From: Eoetvoesiella caeni
GTDB lineage: Bacteria > Pseudomonadota > Gammaproteobacteria > Burkholderiales > Burkholderiaceae_B
Length of the DNA: 64,000 nt
Direction of reading: 5' to 3'
NCBI RefSeq assembly: GCF_003315175.1
Contig: NZ_QNRQ01000001.1
Location: 372,001 to 436,000, forward strand
In this document: positions 36,751 through 47,471 of the stretch, in pieces
Layout of the letters: each line of letters begins with the position of its first letter
How positions within the stretch are numbered: the stretch's first letter is position 1
Made by a program: the position numbers and the translations under genes
The notes under the pieces: model-generated
Database searches by the model: none
The model's input: the letters and a program-made list of their open reading frames with translations, nothing else
Told to the model about the DNA's origin: nothing

Positions 36751-37329
36751 TTACTTTGTGCCGGGCTTGCCGCCCCGCGCCGGGACGGCGGACGCGGCGC
36801 GAGGCGAAGGGGAGCCCGCAGTGGCTGCGCCTGCCATACTGAGGCTGCTTGCCGCGCCTCCGACTGTAAGGCCTGAAGCCTGCATCGCCGCCGCTTTCTT
36901 GGGGCCTATTCCCTTTACCCGTTCTGAAAAGTCGTCGAACGATTCATATTTACCGCCACGGGTACGCTCTTCGATGATTAGTTGTGCGGTCTTGGGCCCA
37001 ATACCCCGTACCGCGCGCAATTGTTCGGCCGTAGCGGTATTGACGTCGACCGCATGCGCCAGGCTGGACGCGGCCAGGCCAAGCCCCAAAGCCAGCAGTA
37101 TCCGTGCGCTGGCGGCGCTGAGCGAGCGACCTTTTAAACGCCGGCCCAAGGCCTGTAAAAAAGCCAGGCGCGCGACATGTGCCTGGCCTGAAGGAGCAGC
37201 GGCATCAGATGGGGCGCCGGACGAAGCATCGGGACCCTGCGCGGGTATGGCACTGGATTGTGCAGGGTTCTGCGCCTGCGTGCTTTCCGATAAAGGACGA
37301 GCTACTGTGGATTCGGTAAACGGGTTCAT
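36751..37329 (-). CDS. Helix-hairpin-helix (ComEA-like) protein with long N-terminal extension
   Basis: This 192-aa protein has a ComEA-type HhH DNA-binding region at about 95-155 (VDVNTATAEQLRAVRGIGPK and a second GIGPKKAAAM). Directly before it is a signal-peptide-like segment ending AHA at residue 93. Upstream of that is an unusual 75-residue Pro/Ala/Ser-rich stretch. A GGAG site precedes ATG 37329. Usual relatives start just before the signal helix, so the extension is odd: it could be a mis-chosen start or a type II signal-anchor arrangement. The C-terminal 40 residues are low complexity. The function is probably DNA binding in the periplasm, perhaps uptake; no com genes are nearby. Confidence 0.75.
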   Translation of the reverse strand: MNPFTESTVARPLSESTQAQNPAQSSAIPAQGPDASSGAPSDAAAPSGQAHVARLAFLQALGRRLKGRSLSAASARILLALGLGLAASSLAHAVDVNTATAEQLRAVRGIGPKTAQLIIEERTRGGKYESFDDFSERVKGIGPKKAAAMQASGLTVGGAASSLSMAGAATAGSPSPRAASAVPARGGKPGTK

Positions 37330-37561
37330 GGCAAGCTCCAAAAGTGGAATAAACCTACAAACCCGGGCGTGCCCGCATCCCCCCGCGACCGAAGAGGACG
37401 CCAGTATTGCAGCCCTGGGTACGAAGTTCCATCTTGAAGTGCCGCCGATAAAACCGATAGCTGGCAGGCAGGCAAAGATCCATGGGTAAAACTACAAAGC
37501 TGCGGCCGGCACAATGCCGCAAGCGACAGCACAAAAACCTTACCGGCCCTAGCCCCGCTGT

Positions 37562-38557
37562 TTAAATCCTGCCTTGCTTGAGCAGACTGCTTGCATATTC
37601 GGCCACGCCGGTTTGCACGTCGCGCATCGGCTTCGTGAAGCCGGCTGCCCGCAGCTGGCTCAGGTCGGCCTCGGTATAGCTTTGATAGCGCCCTTTCAAA
37701 TCGTCGGGAAACGGTATGTAGCGTATCAGTTGCTGTTCGACCTGCTGCGCCAGCGACAAGGCCTCGAGCCCTGCATCGGCGCGCAGCGCGTTGACGACGG
37801 TACTTGCCACGTCGTTAAAAGGCTGGGCGCGCCCTGTACCGCAATTGAAGATGCCCGAGGTTTCGGGGTGGTCGAGAAAGTGCAGATTCACGTCGACCAC
37901 GTCGTCGATATGAATGAAGTCGCGCAATTGCCCGCCGTCGGCATAGCCGTCCCAGCCGCCGAACAGGCGGACATGCCCTTCCTTGCGGAACTGGTTCATG
38001 TTGTGGAATGCGACCGAAGCCATGCGTTCCTTGTGCTGTTCGTTGGGGCCGTATACGTTGAAGTAGCGCAAGCCCACGACAGGCGCGGCCAGGTCATGGA
38101 GATGCCGGCGCAAGACCTGGTCGAACAAGAACTTGGAATAGCCATAGACGTTCAAAGGCGATTCGTGGCGCAAGTCTTCTATATAAACCGGGCCGGCCCC
38201 ATACACGGCGGCCGAAGAGGCATACAGCAAAGGCACTTTTGCGGCCTGGCAATACTGAAAGATTTCCAGGGTGACACGATAGTTGTTGTCAAGCATGTAA
38301 TGGCCGTCGCGCTCGGTCGTATCGGAACAGGCTCCCTGGTGCAGGACTGCTTCGATATCGTCAAACTGGCCTTGCCGCAAGCGCTCGCGAAAGTCGTCTT
38401 TGTGCAGGTAGTCGGCGATCTTGCCGTCGACCAAGTTCAAGAACTTGTCGCCCTGGGTCAAGTCGTCGACCACTAAAATATTATCGTACCCGCGCCGGTT
38501 CAAGCCCCGCACCAGGTTGCTGCCTATGAAGCCGGCTCCGCCTGTGACCACTATCAT
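37562..38557 (-). CDS. hldD: ADP-L-glycero-D-manno-heptose 6-epimerase
   Basis: This 331-aa short-chain dehydrogenase-fold epimerase makes the heptose donor for the lipopolysaccharide inner core. The N-terminal [19 protein letters not shown]-binding motif and the HldD signature [10 protein letters not shown] (Y-x3-K) near 140 are present. The ATG overlaps the hldA stop by 4 bp. It is part of the lapA-lapB-hldA-hldD group linking LPS core synthesis with LPS level control. Confidence 0.96.
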   Translation of the reverse strand: MIVVTGGAGFIGSNLVRGLNRRGYDNILVVDDLTQGDKFLNLVDGKIADYLHKDDFRERLRQGQFDDIEAVLHQGACSDTTERDGHYMLDNNYRVTLEIFQYCQAAKVPLLYASSAAVYGAGPVYIEDLRHESPLNVYGYSKFLFDQVLRRHLHDLAAPVVGLRYFNVYGPNEQHKERMASVAFHNMNQFRKEGHVRLFGGWDGYADGGQLRDFIHIDDVVDVNLHFLDHPETSGIFNCGTGRAQPFNDVASTVVNALRADAGLEALSLAQQVEQQLIRYIPFPDDLKGRYQSYTEADLSQLRAAGFTKPMRDVQTGVAEYASSLLKQGRI

Positions 38558-39483
38558 GCCAATTCTCCCGCCGAGACCACCGAAGTGCCCAGCTTGCCAA
38601 CCACAATACCGCCCGCCCGATTTGCCCAGTCGACGGCTTCAAACCACGGCAGGCCCGCCGCCCGCATGACCGCCAGCGTGGCCAGCACCGTGTCGCCCGC
38701 ACCCGATACATCGAAGACCTCCTGGGCCTGTGCATCGATGTGATGGCGCCCCTGTTCGCTGAACAGGGTCATGCCTTGTTCGGAACGAGTAACCAGCAAA
38801 GCTTCCAGCCCCAGTTCAATACGCAGATGCTGCGCCCTTTCGGCAAGCTCGTCTTCGTTCTGCCAGCGCCCAACGGCCTCCTGCATTTCTGCGCGATTGG
38901 GCGTGATGATGGTAGCCCCCGCGTAGCGCTTGTATAAATGCCCCTTGGGATCGACCAGGATAGGAACGCCCTGCGCACGCGCAGCCTTGATCAAGGTTTC
39001 CACCTGCGCCAGCGTGCCCTTGGCATAATCGGAAAGCACGACCATGCTGTGCGTGGACAGCAGTTCTTGCATGTCGGCCTGAACCCGAACCAGGCTTGCG
39101 GGGCTCGGCGTTTCTTCGAAGTCGATACGCAGCAGTTGCTGCTGGCGCCCAAGCACTCTCATTTTAAGCGTGGTATGCAGAGCGGGGTCGTCGATAAGCG
39201 ATTGCTCTATGCCTTCGTCGGCAAGCAGGCTGCGCACTTGGCGGCCCGCTTCGTCATCACCCACCACGCCGATCAGCGTGGCGCGGGCGCCCAGGGCAAC
39301 GATATTGCGCGCCACGTTGGCCGCGCCGCCCAATCTGTCTTCACGGTGCGCGACACGCACCACCGGGACGGGCGCCTCGGGGGAAATGCGGTCGACTTCG
39401 CCGAACCAATAGCGGTCGAGCATGATGTCGCCGACCACCAGAACATTGACTTTATTTACAGCATCGGCCGGAAACGGCTTCAT
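38554..39483 (-). CDS. hldA: D-glycero-beta-D-manno-heptose-7-phosphate kinase (kinase-only)
   Basis: This 309-aa ribokinase-family (PfkB) enzyme phosphorylates heptose 7-phosphate. It has [32 protein letters not shown] (about 55) and the catalytic [14 protein letters not shown] (about 260). Unlike E. coli HldE it has no C-terminal adenylyltransferase domain, so a separate HldC is needed elsewhere. ATG 39483 overlaps the lapB stop by 4 bp. Confidence 0.94.
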   Translation of the reverse strand: MKPFPADAVNKVNVLVVGDIMLDRYWFGEVDRISPEAPVPVVRVAHREDRLGGAANVARNIVALGARATLIGVVGDDEAGRQVRSLLADEGIEQSLIDDPALHTTLKMRVLGRQQQLLRIDFEETPSPASLVRVQADMQELLSTHSMVVLSDYAKGTLAQVETLIKAARAQGVPILVDPKGHLYKRYAGATIITPNRAEMQEAVGRWQNEDELAERAQHLRIELGLEALLVTRSEQGMTLFSEQGRHHIDAQAQEVFDVSGAGDTVLATLAVMRAAGLPWFEAVDWANRAGGIVVGKLGTSVVSAGELA

Positions 39484-40697
39484 TTGACTTCCTCTAGGCG
39501 AAGAGGCTGGTAGGTTTCCCAGGAATTGCATCCCGGGCACTGCCAATAAAAATGCCGGGCCTCGAAACCGCACACATTGCAAGCGTAGCGATCCAGGCGT
39601 TGCGTATGCTTGTGAATGAGCGAACGCAGCAAGCTTAGATCGGCGTCGGAAGTTATCTGCGTCAGGCTGGATCTGTCGCCGGCCGCCAGTTCAATTTCCA
39701 GCAGACGGTCCAGCCCAAGCAGCGAAGGCTGGGCGCGCAAGGCATCGCGCGCGAACTCCCAGGCAACATCGTGGCCTTGCTGCGCGCGCATCTCGCGAAA
39801 CACCACATTGAAAGTATCCAGCGTAGGATGGCGCAAGTAATGTTTTTTCAGCACCGCCAGCCCATCGGCCTCGCGGCCGACACTGCGATAGCTCTTGATC
39901 AAATCGTCGGCGATCAGCCCCCCGTACTCGGGTGCAATGGCCAATACCGATTCCAGATACGTGCGCTCCGATTCGGCGTTGTTGCTTAACTTGGCCAGTG
40001 CGGCCCGCAACATGGCAATGCGGGCCTGCGAAGGCTGCCCGCGTTCCTGGCCGTGCAAAGCGGCCGCCGCGTTGTCGGCAGCATCGAGCGCCGCATTGGC
40101 CTCGGCGATATTGGGCGGCTTGGCGGCCAGCGCGGCCTGCACTTGTTCGCACTGATAATGCACCAATTGCGGAACCGGTTCGTCGATCAGCGCGCGCAGC
40201 CGCTTGACGGCTTCGATGGCCCGGGGCCAATCATGCTCGGACTCGTAGATGCGAATAAGAGCACGCACTGCCGGTACCGCAAAGCGCGTATCCATGACTT
40301 GCTGAAACGCCAGTTCGGCGCGGTCCAGCATGCCCGCCTTGAGATAATCCTGGGCAATCTCATGCTGCGCGTGCTCGCGTTCGGCAACGGGCAGATCAGC
40401 GCGCGCCAGCAGGCTTAGATGCACCCGTATGGCTCGCTCCATTTCGCCGCGGCGCCGAAACAGGCTGCCCAGGGCGAAATGCAATTCGGTTGTTTCAGGG
40501 TCCAGCTTGGCCACTTCGACAAAGGCATCGATGGCGCGGTCGGGCTCTTCATTCAGGATGAAGTTCAGCCCCTTGAAGTACGAATCGGGCAAGGCGCGGG
40601 TTTCGGACAACATCTGCCGAATGTCGACGCGTGCCGCTATCCAGCCCAGCGCAAACAGCACCGGCACTGAAATCAACCACCAGGGTTCGAAATCCAC
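39480..40697 (-). CDS. lapB: Lipopolysaccharide assembly protein B (YciM)
   Basis: This 405-aa inner-membrane-anchored protein regulates LPS synthesis through FtsH-mediated LpxC turnover. It has one N-terminal helix (WWLISVPVLFALGWIAARVD), a run of TPR repeats (about 35-350) and a C-terminal rubredoxin-like zinc ribbon, CNVCGFEA and CPGCNSW. The length equals LapB of E. coli plus about 15 residues. It lies 18 bp after lapA. Confidence 0.95.
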   Translation of the reverse strand: MDFEPWWLISVPVLFALGWIAARVDIRQMLSETRALPDSYFKGLNFILNEEPDRAIDAFVEVAKLDPETTELHFALGSLFRRRGEMERAIRVHLSLLARADLPVAEREHAQHEIAQDYLKAGMLDRAELAFQQVMDTRFAVPAVRALIRIYESEHDWPRAIEAVKRLRALIDEPVPQLVHYQCEQVQAALAAKPPNIAEANAALDAADNAAAALHGQERGQPSQARIAMLRAALAKLSNNAESERTYLESVLAIAPEYGGLIADDLIKSYRSVGREADGLAVLKKHYLRHPTLDTFNVVFREMRAQQGHDVAWEFARDALRAQPSLLGLDRLLEIELAAGDRSSLTQITSDADLSLLRSLIHKHTQRLDRYACNVCGFEARHFYWQCPGCNSWETYQPLRLEEVK

Positions 40698-40715
40698 GGT
40701 TTCAGCCTCGCTTGA

Positions 40716-41039
40716 TCACAAGGGCGCCAGCGGCGCTATCGTTTCAGGAGAGATGCCTTGTGCCGCGGCGGCGGACGGGCTCTCCGGCTCTTGCAAGCGC
40801 TGCACCTCGCGCCGCAGCCGGCGGATCTCGCGGCGACGCCGCAGCCCGGCCGGAAGCACCGCCAGCAGCGCAAACACCACGCCGGCAACAAATGCGGCCA
40901 GCATGACCACAATCAGCGGCACGCCCGCAATAATATGGTCGGCATAGAAACGGACATCGACCGGGTCGGTGTTTTTAAGGGCGAACAACAGCACCAGCAC
41001 AAACACCAGCAGCCTTAGTATCCAGACCAGATAGCGCAT
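40716..41039 (-). CDS. lapA: Lipopolysaccharide assembly protein A (DUF1049)
   Basis: This 107-aa protein has two transmembrane helices (residues 4-21, and about 42-65) separated by the LKNTDPVDVRFY loop characteristic of LapA/YciS, and a basic coiled C-terminus (GLRRRREIRRLRREVQRLQE). The start MRYLVWILR at 41039 is the family norm. It works with LapB. Confidence 0.92.
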   Translation of the reverse strand: MRYLVWILRLLVFVLVLLFALKNTDPVDVRFYADHIIAGVPLIVVMLAAFVAGVVFALLAVLPAGLRRRREIRRLRREVQRLQEPESPSAAAAQGISPETIAPLAPL

Positions 41040-41157
41040 AACAAAACTCCAATAGCTCGGGAATGGGGTAATTGTAAGGGGAATCGCCCCCCTCGCCGAA
41101 CCTGGGCACAAAGTTTTTCGATTGCGCCCAGATCGAACCTCGACCAACGCTAAAGAA

Positions 41158-41189
41158 AACAGGCCTCCCGATTTACCGGGAGGCCTGTT
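41158..41189 (-). terminator. Terminator after ihfB
   Basis: AACAGGCCTCCCG, loop ATTTAC, CGGGAGGCCTGTT: a 13-bp perfect stem, followed on the minus strand by TTC and then TTT. It separates rpsA-ihfB from lapAB. Confidence 0.85.
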
Positions 41190-41222
41190 CAATTCAACAC
41201 TGCAATACTTTGCGGGAAGTGT

Positions 41223-41579
41223 TCAGCCGTGCATGATGCGGGAGTCGGCTTGCAACGATACGAAGTCGGCCTCGTTGGCCGCTTTGACTTCTTCATCGAA
41301 TGCGGCATCGACCCTTTCGCGCAATTCCTTGCCCGCTTTGAAGTGCGGCACCCGTTTACCGGGCACCATCACTTTTTCTCCGGACTTCGGATTGCGCCCC
41401 ACGCGCGGCGAACGCTCTGATAGCGAAAAGCTGCCAAAACCGCGGATCTCGATGCGTTGACCATTGGCCAGGGCCTGGGTCATGGCATCGAGCACCGTCT
41501 TGACGGCAATATCGGTATCGCGCACGGCCAGCTGCGGGTAGCGGCTGGCCAGGATTGCGATCAGTTCTGACTTAGTCAC
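41223..41579 (-). CDS. ihfB: Integration host factor beta subunit
   Basis: This 118-aa DNA-bending protein has the family signature [21 protein letters not shown] (about 48-68, shown by its GFGSF and GRNPKSG parts) and the intercalating proline arm. The C-terminal 20 residues after the usual end are a small extension typical of Burkholderiales. It lies 5 bp after rpsA, the common arrangement. Confidence 0.95.
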   Translation of the reverse strand: MTKSELIAILASRYPQLAVRDTDIAVKTVLDAMTQALANGQRIEIRGFGSFSLSERSPRVGRNPKSGEKVMVPGKRVPHFKAGKELRERVDAAFDEEVKAANEADFVSLQADSRIMHG

Positions 41580-41584
41580 ACTGA

Positions 41585-43300
41585 TTAACCGTCGTCGCGT
41601 TGCTGATCCAGCTTAGCTTTAAGCAAAGCGCCCAGGTTAGTGGTGCCGGACGAGGCGCTTGCATCGGACATGCGCTGAATGGTGTCGGCTGTTTCGGCAT
41701 TGTCGCGGGCCTTGATCGACAACTGAATCGCACGCGTTTTGCGATCGATGTTGATGATCATGGCTTCGACGTTTTCGCCAGCCTTCAGTACGGTCGTTGC
41801 ATCTTCGACGCGGCCCGAAGAGATCTCGGAAGCGCGCAAATAGCCTTCGACGTCGAGCGACAGGGTTACGACAGCGCCCTTGGCTTCGACAGACTTGATC
41901 ACGCCAGGAACAACCGCGCCCTTGTCGTAGGTGCCCACGAAGTTGTTGAACGGGTCGCCTTCAAGCTGTTTGATACCCAGCGAGATGCGTTCTTTGTCGG
42001 TGTCGATGCCCAGTACAACAGCGTCGATCTCGTCGCCCTTCTTGAAGTTGCGCACAGCTTCTTCGCCTGTTTCGGCCCACGAAATGTCGGACATGTGAAC
42101 CAGGCCGTCGATGCCGCCAGGCAGGCCGACGAACACGCCGAAGTCCGTGATGGACTTGATGGCGCCGCGGACTTTGTCGCCGCGCTTGAAGTTGATGGAG
42201 AACTCTTCCCAGGGATTCGCGCGGCACTGTTTCATGCCCAGCGAAATGCGGCGGCGTTCTTCGTCGATTTCCAGAACCATGACTTCGACTTCATCGCCCA
42301 GCGTAACCACTTTGCGCGGATCGATGTTCTTGTTGGTCCAGTCCATTTCGGAAACGTGCACCAGGCCTTCAATGCCCGATTCCACTTCAACGAACGCGCC
42401 GTAGTCGGTCAGGTTGGTAACCTTGCCGAACAAACGGGTGTTTTGCGGATAGCGGCGAGCCAGGCCGACCCATGGGTCTTCGCCCAACTGCTTGACGCCC
42501 AGCGAAACGCGGCTGCGCTCTTGGTCGAACTTGAGGACCTTGGCTTCGACTTCCTGGCCCACTTGCAGGACTTCGGAAGGGTGGCGAACGCGGCGCCATG
42601 CCATGTCGGTAATGTGCAGCAGGCCGTCGATACCGCCCAGGTCGACGAACGCACCGTAATCGGTGATGTTCTTGACCACGCCCTTGACCACAGCGCCTTC
42701 GCTGAGGGTTTCGAGCAGTTTCTGGCGTTCTTCGCCCATGCTGGCTTCAAGCACCGAGCGACGCGACAGCACAACGTTGTTGCGCTTGCGGTCAAGCTTG
42801 ATGACCTTGAATTCCATGGTCTTGCCCTCGTAGGGCGTGGTGTCTTTGACGGGACGCAGGTCGACCAGCGAACCAGGCAAGAACGCGCGGATGCCGTTCG
42901 TCATGACGGTAAGACCGCCCTTGACCTTGCCGGTAATCGTGCCAGTGACCATTTCGCCGGACTCGAGCGCCTGCTCGAGTTGCAGCCAGGCCGAGAGGCG
43001 CTTGGCGCGGTCGCGCGACAGGATGGTGTCGCCATAACCGTTTTCGAGCGAATCGATGGCTACGGAAACGAAGTCGCCGGGCTGGACTTCGACTTCGCCT
43101 TGATCATTCAGGAATTCTTCAAGTGGGATAAGCGCTTCGGACTTGAGGCCGGCATTGACCACGACAAAATTATGGTCGATACGGACGACTTCAGCGGAAA
43201 TGACTTCACCGGACTTCATGTCCTGGTTCTTGATACTTTCTGCAAACAAGTCGGCAAAGCTTTCGCCGCCGGAGGCGGCTGGGGTTGGAATGGAGGACAT
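41585..43300 (-). CDS. rpsA: 30S ribosomal protein S1
   Basis: This 571-aa protein has six S1 (OB-fold) repeats at roughly 35-100, 115-180, 200-268, 285-355, 372-442 and 460-530. Repeats 3 to 5 show the typical [40 protein letters not shown] and [20 protein letters not shown] patterns. It binds mRNA leaders and brings them to the 30S subunit. It lies between cmk and ihfB. A tandem repeat occupies part of its 156-bp leader region. Confidence 0.98.
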   Translation of the reverse strand: MSSIPTPAASGGESFADLFAESIKNQDMKSGEVISAEVVRIDHNFVVVNAGLKSEALIPLEEFLNDQGEVEVQPGDFVSVAIDSLENGYGDTILSRDRAKRLSAWLQLEQALESGEMVTGTITGKVKGGLTVMTNGIRAFLPGSLVDLRPVKDTTPYEGKTMEFKVIKLDRKRNNVVLSRRSVLEASMGEERQKLLETLSEGAVVKGVVKNITDYGAFVDLGGIDGLLHITDMAWRRVRHPSEVLQVGQEVEAKVLKFDQERSRVSLGVKQLGEDPWVGLARRYPQNTRLFGKVTNLTDYGAFVEVESGIEGLVHVSEMDWTNKNIDPRKVVTLGDEVEVMVLEIDEERRRISLGMKQCRANPWEEFSINFKRGDKVRGAIKSITDFGVFVGLPGGIDGLVHMSDISWAETGEEAVRNFKKGDEIDAVVLGIDTDKERISLGIKQLEGDPFNNFVGTYDKGAVVPGVIKSVEAKGAVVTLSLDVEGYLRASEISSGRVEDATTVLKAGENVEAMIINIDRKTRAIQLSIKARDNAETADTIQRMSDASASSGTTNLGALLKAKLDQQRDDG

Positions 43301-43390
43301 TAAATAATTCCATTAAGCCGGAATGGCTGTTAAAAACACACTGGGGCCTAAGCCCTGGTGGAGTGAGTAGAAGCCTGCAAAAGCCTGTTG

Positions 43391-43443
43391 TTACGTATCA
43401 CCTGTTACGTATCACCTGTTACGTATCACCTGTTACGTATCAG
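43391..43443. repeat. 14-bp tandem repeat in the cmk-rpsA gap
   Basis: The unit TTACGTATCACCTG is repeated three times exactly (43391-43404, 43405-43418, 43419-43432), followed by a partial fourth copy TTACGTATCA and then a diverged TTTTACGTACC. It lies 91-143 bp upstream of rpsA, between the cmk stop and the rpsA start. The exactness suggests recent slippage, so copy number may vary between strains. Confidence 0.95.
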
Positions 43444-43456
43444 TTTTACGTACCAA

Positions 43457-44137
43457 CTACGCCTTTGAAGACACCAATTTCGACCAAAGGCCGAGAACTG
43501 CATCAACCGTTTCATCGATGCTTAAATTCGACGAATCGATAGTAATTGCGTCCGCTGCAGCAACCAGCGGCGCATTCGTGCGAGAACGATCGCGCGCATC
43601 ACGCGCTTCCATATCTTGCATGAGGTTTGCTAGATTAGCAGAAAAACCCTTTTCCTTCAACTGCTTACATCTTCTTTGCGCACGGGCCGCCACATCGGCC
43701 ACAAGAAATATCTTCAGGGGCGCATCGGGAAACACCACCGTGCCCATGTCGCGCCCGTCGGCGACCAGGCCCGGAGCCTGCCGGAATACTCGCTGGCGAT
43801 CGAGCAAAGCCTGGCGCACTTCGTTCACCGCGGCTACCTGCGAAGCCAGATTGCCCACCACTTCAGCCCGAATGCGGTCGGTAACATCCTGGCCGTGCAT
43901 GAAAACAAGCCCGCCTTCAAAGCGCGCATCGAGTTCGCGGGCTGCATTCGCCACCGCCGCTTCATCGGCCGGATCTATACCCGAATCCAGGCAAGCCAGC
44001 GCGGTAAGCCGATACAAAGCCCCGCTATCAAGCACGGCCCAGCCCAAAGCCTGGGCTACACAATGGGCAATCGTGCCCTTGCCCGACGCGGTCGGGCCGT
44101 CAATGGCAATGACGGGGGCTTTATCGGCTGAACTCAT
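43457..44137 (-). CDS. cmk: Cytidylate kinase
   Basis: This 226-aa enzyme phosphorylates CMP and dCMP. It has the P-loop [20 protein letters not shown] (residues 13-32), the LDSGALYR motif and the [18 protein letters not shown]-binding stretch. The start overlaps the aroA stop by 4 bp. The order aroA-cmk-rpsA is conserved widely in proteobacteria. Confidence 0.97.
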   Translation of the reverse strand: MSSADKAPVIAIDGPTASGKGTIAHCVAQALGWAVLDSGALYRLTALACLDSGIDPADEAAVANAARELDARFEGGLVFMHGQDVTDRIRAEVVGNLASQVAAVNEVRQALLDRQRVFRQAPGLVADGRDMGTVVFPDAPLKIFLVADVAARAQRRCKQLKEKGFSANLANLMQDMEARDARDRSRTNAPLVAAADAITIDSSNLSIDETVDAVLGLWSKLVSSKA

Positions 44138-45456
44138 GCATGAACCAGGCTATGGAAAACAGAAAAATAATCGGGAAAGGTCTTGACGACGCAGTCGGGA
44201 TCGAGAATTGTAACCGGCGCTGGGCCGAACGATGCCAGCGAAAAACACATCGCCATGCGATGATCGTCGTACGTGGCAATGCTGGCCGCCCGCCACTGCC
44301 CGGGCTCCATGGGATATACCCGTATCCAGTCCGGCCCCGATTCCACCTTCGCGCCCAGCTTGACCAGTTCGGTATGCATGGCGTGAATCCGGTCGGTTTC
44401 CTTTACCCGCCAACTGCCGATATTGCGCAATGTGCACGGGCCGTCGGCGAACAAGGCCAGCATGGCCGCCGTCATGGCCGCATCGGGAATCAGGTTGAAA
44501 TCGCCATCGAAGGCCTTGAGCTTTTCACCGTCGGCCACACGCATGCCGCTTATTTCAAACGCATCGGCGCGCCTGAGCACGCTTGCGCCCATGGCTTCCA
44601 GCGTGTCGGCAAAGGCAATGTCGCCCTGGATGCTGGTCGAACCCACGCCGCGCACCACGACCGGACCGCCGCCGATGGCGCCCAAGGCCATGAAGTACGA
44701 AGCCGACGAAGCATCGCCCTCGATAAGCATGGAACCAGGCGAACCGTAGGCCGCACCCGCCGGAATCGTAAAGCGCTGCCAGCCCTCGCGCTGAACATGC
44801 ACGCCGAAACGCGCCATCAGATTGAGCGTAATGAGGATATAGGGCTTGGAGATAAGCTCGCCATCGACCTCGATGGTAATAGCCTCGTCATACTGTGAAG
44901 TGTGGATCGGCGCGGCAAGAAGAATAGCGGTAAGAAACTGGCTGGAAACCGAACCTTTGACTCGAATAGGACTGTCCGTACGGATGCGTCCCCGCCCTAT
45001 CGCCAGTGGCGGATAACCCGGGTTCCCCAGGTATTCAATCTCGGCGCCCGCATGCGTCAAGGCATCGGCCAGGTCGCCGATCGGGCGCTCATGCATGCGC
45101 GGCACGCCCGAAAGCCGATAGTCCCCGCCCATGAAAGCCAGCGCCGCCGTCAAGGGCCGGAACGCGGTACCCGCATTGCCCAGGAACAGCTCGCCGCTGG
45201 CCGCCGGAAAGCGCCCTACGCCATGGACGTCGACCTGGGCCGGCCCAACGTCATCGACAACCACGCCCAACTGACGCAGGGCGGCCAGCATGACGCGCGT
45301 ATCGTCGGAGTCGAGCAGTCCATCAAGACGAGTGACGCCCTGGGCCAGAGCCGCCAGCAGCAGCACCCGATTCGAAATGCTTTTGGAACCCGGCAAGCGG
45401 ACATCGCCGTGGGCAAGCCGCACCGGCGACAAACACAATTTAGGTTCTGATGTCAT
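44134..45456 (-). CDS. aroA: 3-phosphoshikimate 1-carboxyvinyltransferase (EPSP synthase)
   Basis: This 440-aa enzyme carries out the sixth step of the shikimate pathway. It has the class I motifs [18 protein letters not shown] (about 22-40), [17 protein letters not shown] (about 90) and [10 protein letters not shown] (about 350). ATG 45456 overlaps the tyrA stop by 4 bp. The active-site LGNAGTA glycine and alanine are the usual glyphosate-sensitive type. Confidence 0.97.
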   Translation of the reverse strand: MTSEPKLCLSPVRLAHGDVRLPGSKSISNRVLLLAALAQGVTRLDGLLDSDDTRVMLAALRQLGVVVDDVGPAQVDVHGVGRFPAASGELFLGNAGTAFRPLTAALAFMGGDYRLSGVPRMHERPIGDLADALTHAGAEIEYLGNPGYPPLAIGRGRIRTDSPIRVKGSVSSQFLTAILLAAPIHTSQYDEAITIEVDGELISKPYILITLNLMARFGVHVQREGWQRFTIPAGAAYGSPGSMLIEGDASSASYFMALGAIGGGPVVVRGVGSTSIQGDIAFADTLEAMGASVLRRADAFEISGMRVADGEKLKAFDGDFNLIPDAAMTAAMLALFADGPCTLRNIGSWRVKETDRIHAMHTELVKLGAKVESGPDWIRVYPMEPGQWRAASIATYDDHRMAMCFSLASFGPAPVTILDPDCVVKTFPDYFSVFHSLVHA

Positions 45457-46373
45457 GACAAACCGCTCCTGCTGCCCCAAAAACGACGCGCCAGCGCCGC
45501 GCGCTCAAGAAAATCGTGCAAACCCTGGCCATCGCCATCGCGCACGCACTGCTCGGCGCGCTCCAGCGCCGCCTTGACTTCGCCCAGCTCGGACAACAGG
45601 GCTTCGCGGTTGGCCAGGAAGATATCGCGCCACATTTCGGGCGAGCCCGCCGCGATGCGGGTAAAGTCGCGAAACCCGGTGCCGGCCAGGGCCATGCGCA
45701 GATCGGAGTCGGAGGCGGCCGCCACTTGTTCCATAAAGACCGAGGCCAGGAAATGCGGAACATGGCTTACCGAGGCCAGCGCAATATCGTGCGCCTGCGC
45801 GTCCATGGTGACAACGCGCGCGCCGCAGCGCTCCCATACCTTGGTCAGCAAAGCTTTGTCCTTGGCGCTGTTTTCGGGCAAGGGGGTCAGCACCACCGTA
45901 CGCTGCCGGTACAAGCCGGCATCGGCGGCGTCGGGCCCGGTCGTTTCAGAACCCGCGATCGGATGGCCCGGAATGAACTGGCCGGCCTTTTCGCCCAGCG
46001 CCGCGTAAGCTACCTGCTGAACATCGAACTTGGTGCTGCCGGCGTCAGTCACCAGCGTATGCGGACGCAAAAGCGGTGCAAGCTCCTGCAAAATGGCCGG
46101 CATCGCCCCCACCGGCACCGCCAGCACTATCATGTCGGCTTGCGCCGCCGCCTCTTCAAGGCTGGCCGCCGCGTCGATAAGCCCCAACCCGCAAGCCCGC
46201 TCGAGCGTTCGCGTCTGCCGGCCGACGCCCAGTACACGGCCCACGGCGCCCTGCTGGCGCAAGGCGGCGGCAAGCGAACCGCCGATCAGGCCGACACCCA
46301 CCACCGCCAGTACGCCGACCAGTACGGGCGATGCGGCGGCCGGTGCCTCGGAATCGAAATCGCGCAGGGTCAT
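45453..46373 (-). CDS. tyrA: Prephenate dehydrogenase family protein
   Basis: This 306-aa NAD(P)-dependent enzyme of tyrosine synthesis has the Rossmann motif [17 protein letters not shown] (about 25) and the prephenate-binding regions TDAGSTK and PGHPIAGSE. In this order it lies 12 bp downstream of pheA. Cofactor preference and use of prephenate versus arogenate cannot be decided from the sequence alone. Confidence 0.94.
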   Translation of the reverse strand: MTLRDFDSEAPAAASPVLVGVLAVVGVGLIGGSLAAALRQQGAVGRVLGVGRQTRTLERACGLGLIDAAASLEEAAAQADMIVLAVPVGAMPAILQELAPLLRPHTLVTDAGSTKFDVQQVAYAALGEKAGQFIPGHPIAGSETTGPDAADAGLYRQRTVVLTPLPENSAKDKALLTKVWERCGARVVTMDAQAHDIALASVSHVPHFLASVFMEQVAAASDSDLRMALAGTGFRDFTRIAAGSPEMWRDIFLANREALLSELGEVKAALERAEQCVRDGDGQGLHDFLERAALARRFWGSRSGLS

Positions 46374-46385
46374 GCGTACAGGCCC

Positions 46386-47471
46386 TTACTGGATGGGATA
46401 AGAGCCTAGCTCTTTAAAGAAGGCCGCACGCCGCTTCAAGTCCGCCAGGGCCTTGGTTACGGCAGGGTCGTTGCGATGGCCGAGCAAGTCGACGTAAAAA
46501 TAATATTCCCACTGTCCGGTACGAGCCGGGCGCGACTCCAGCCGCGTCATGGACACGCCGTTATCGGCCAGCGGGGCAAGCATGTCGTAGACCGCGCCGG
46601 CGCGATTGGGCACGGCCAGGATCACGCTGGTCTTGTCATGCCCGGTAGGCAGGGTGTCGATAGCGCCCACGGCCAGAAAGCGTGTACGGTTTTGAGGGTC
46701 GTCCTGGATCCCCGAAGCGACAAGGCCCAGGCCCCAGGCCTCGGCCGCCATCGCACCCGCAATCGCGGCAACTGTGGGGTCCTCGGCCGCAATACGCGCC
46801 GCTTCGGCATTGCTGGACGCCGCATCGCGGATTAAACCGGGATGGTGCAGCGTCAGCCAGCTTTGGCACTGCGCCAACGCCTGCGGATGCGCCATCACGC
46901 GGGTAACGCCCTGCATATTGCCCGACTGGGTCATCAGGCAATGATGAATGCTTAAAGAACGCTCGCCCAGCACCTTCAAGGGCGAATTAAGCAGTAGATC
47001 GAGCGTGCGGTTGACCGCGCCTTCGGTGGAGTTTTCGACCGGCACCATGCCGACCTGGGCCTGGCCGGCCTCGACGGCGCGGAACACTTCGTCGAACGAA
47101 GCGCAGCGCAGCTTTTCGACCGAATTGCCGAACTGTTCAAGCGCCGCCTGTTCGGAAAACGAGCCTTGCGGTCCCAGATAGGCCACGGTCAGTACGCTTT
47201 CCAGGCCGCGGCACGCGGAAATTATCTGGGTCCAGACGGCATCGATGGCTTGCGATGGAAATGGGCCCTGGTTGGCACCCTGCAGCCGGCGAATAATGCT
47301 GGCTTCGCGCTCGGGCTTGAGGATGGGACCGCCGGCATCGAATTCTTGCTTAACCTTGCCAACGTCCAGCGCCGCTTGCGCGCGCTGGTTCAACAAGGCA
47401 AGAATTTGCTCGTCCAAAGCATCGATCCGCTCGCGCAGAGGCAATAACTGGTTTTGAAGTGAATTATCCAT
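46386..47471 (-). CDS. pheA: Bifunctional chorismate mutase/prephenate dehydratase (P-protein)
   Basis: This 361-aa enzyme has an N-terminal AroQ chorismate mutase domain ([20 protein letters not shown], residues 10-90), a prephenate dehydratase domain ([18 protein letters not shown] from about 95) and a C-terminal ACT domain with the regulatory [18 protein letters not shown]. It makes phenylpyruvate. ATG 47471 overlaps the serC stop by 8 bp; an in-frame TTG four codons earlier is less likely. Confidence 0.96.
   Translation of the reverse strand: MDNSLQNQLLPLRERIDALDEQILALLNQRAQAALDVGKVKQEFDAGGPILKPEREASIIRRLQGANQGPFPSQAIDAVWTQIISACRGLESVLTVAYLGPQGSFSEQAALEQFGNSVEKLRCASFDEVFRAVEAGQAQVGMVPVENSTEGAVNRTLDLLLNSPLKVLGERSLSIHHCLMTQSGNMQGVTRVMAHPQALAQCQSWLTLHHPGLIRDAASSNAEAARIAAEDPTVAAIAGAMAAEAWGLGLVASGIQDDPQNRTRFLAVGAIDTLPTGHDKTSVILAVPNRAGAVYDMLAPLADNGVSMTRLESRPARTGQWEYYFYVDLLGHRNDPAVTKALADLKRRAAFFKELGSYPIQ

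Noticed and set aside
37326-37532. Small minus-strand frame between the HhH gene and hldD
   Set aside because: No RBS, cysteine/leucine-rich random composition, overlaps the start of the HhH gene.
41600-43303. A 567-codon open frame on the plus strand, antisense to rpsA
   Set aside because: It exactly shadows rpsA; its length comes from the codon bias of the real gene, and its predicted protein has no domain or RBS.
43391-43443. Short CRISPR array
   Set aside because: The 14-bp units are contiguous with no spacers and no cas genes nearby; it is a simple tandem repeat.
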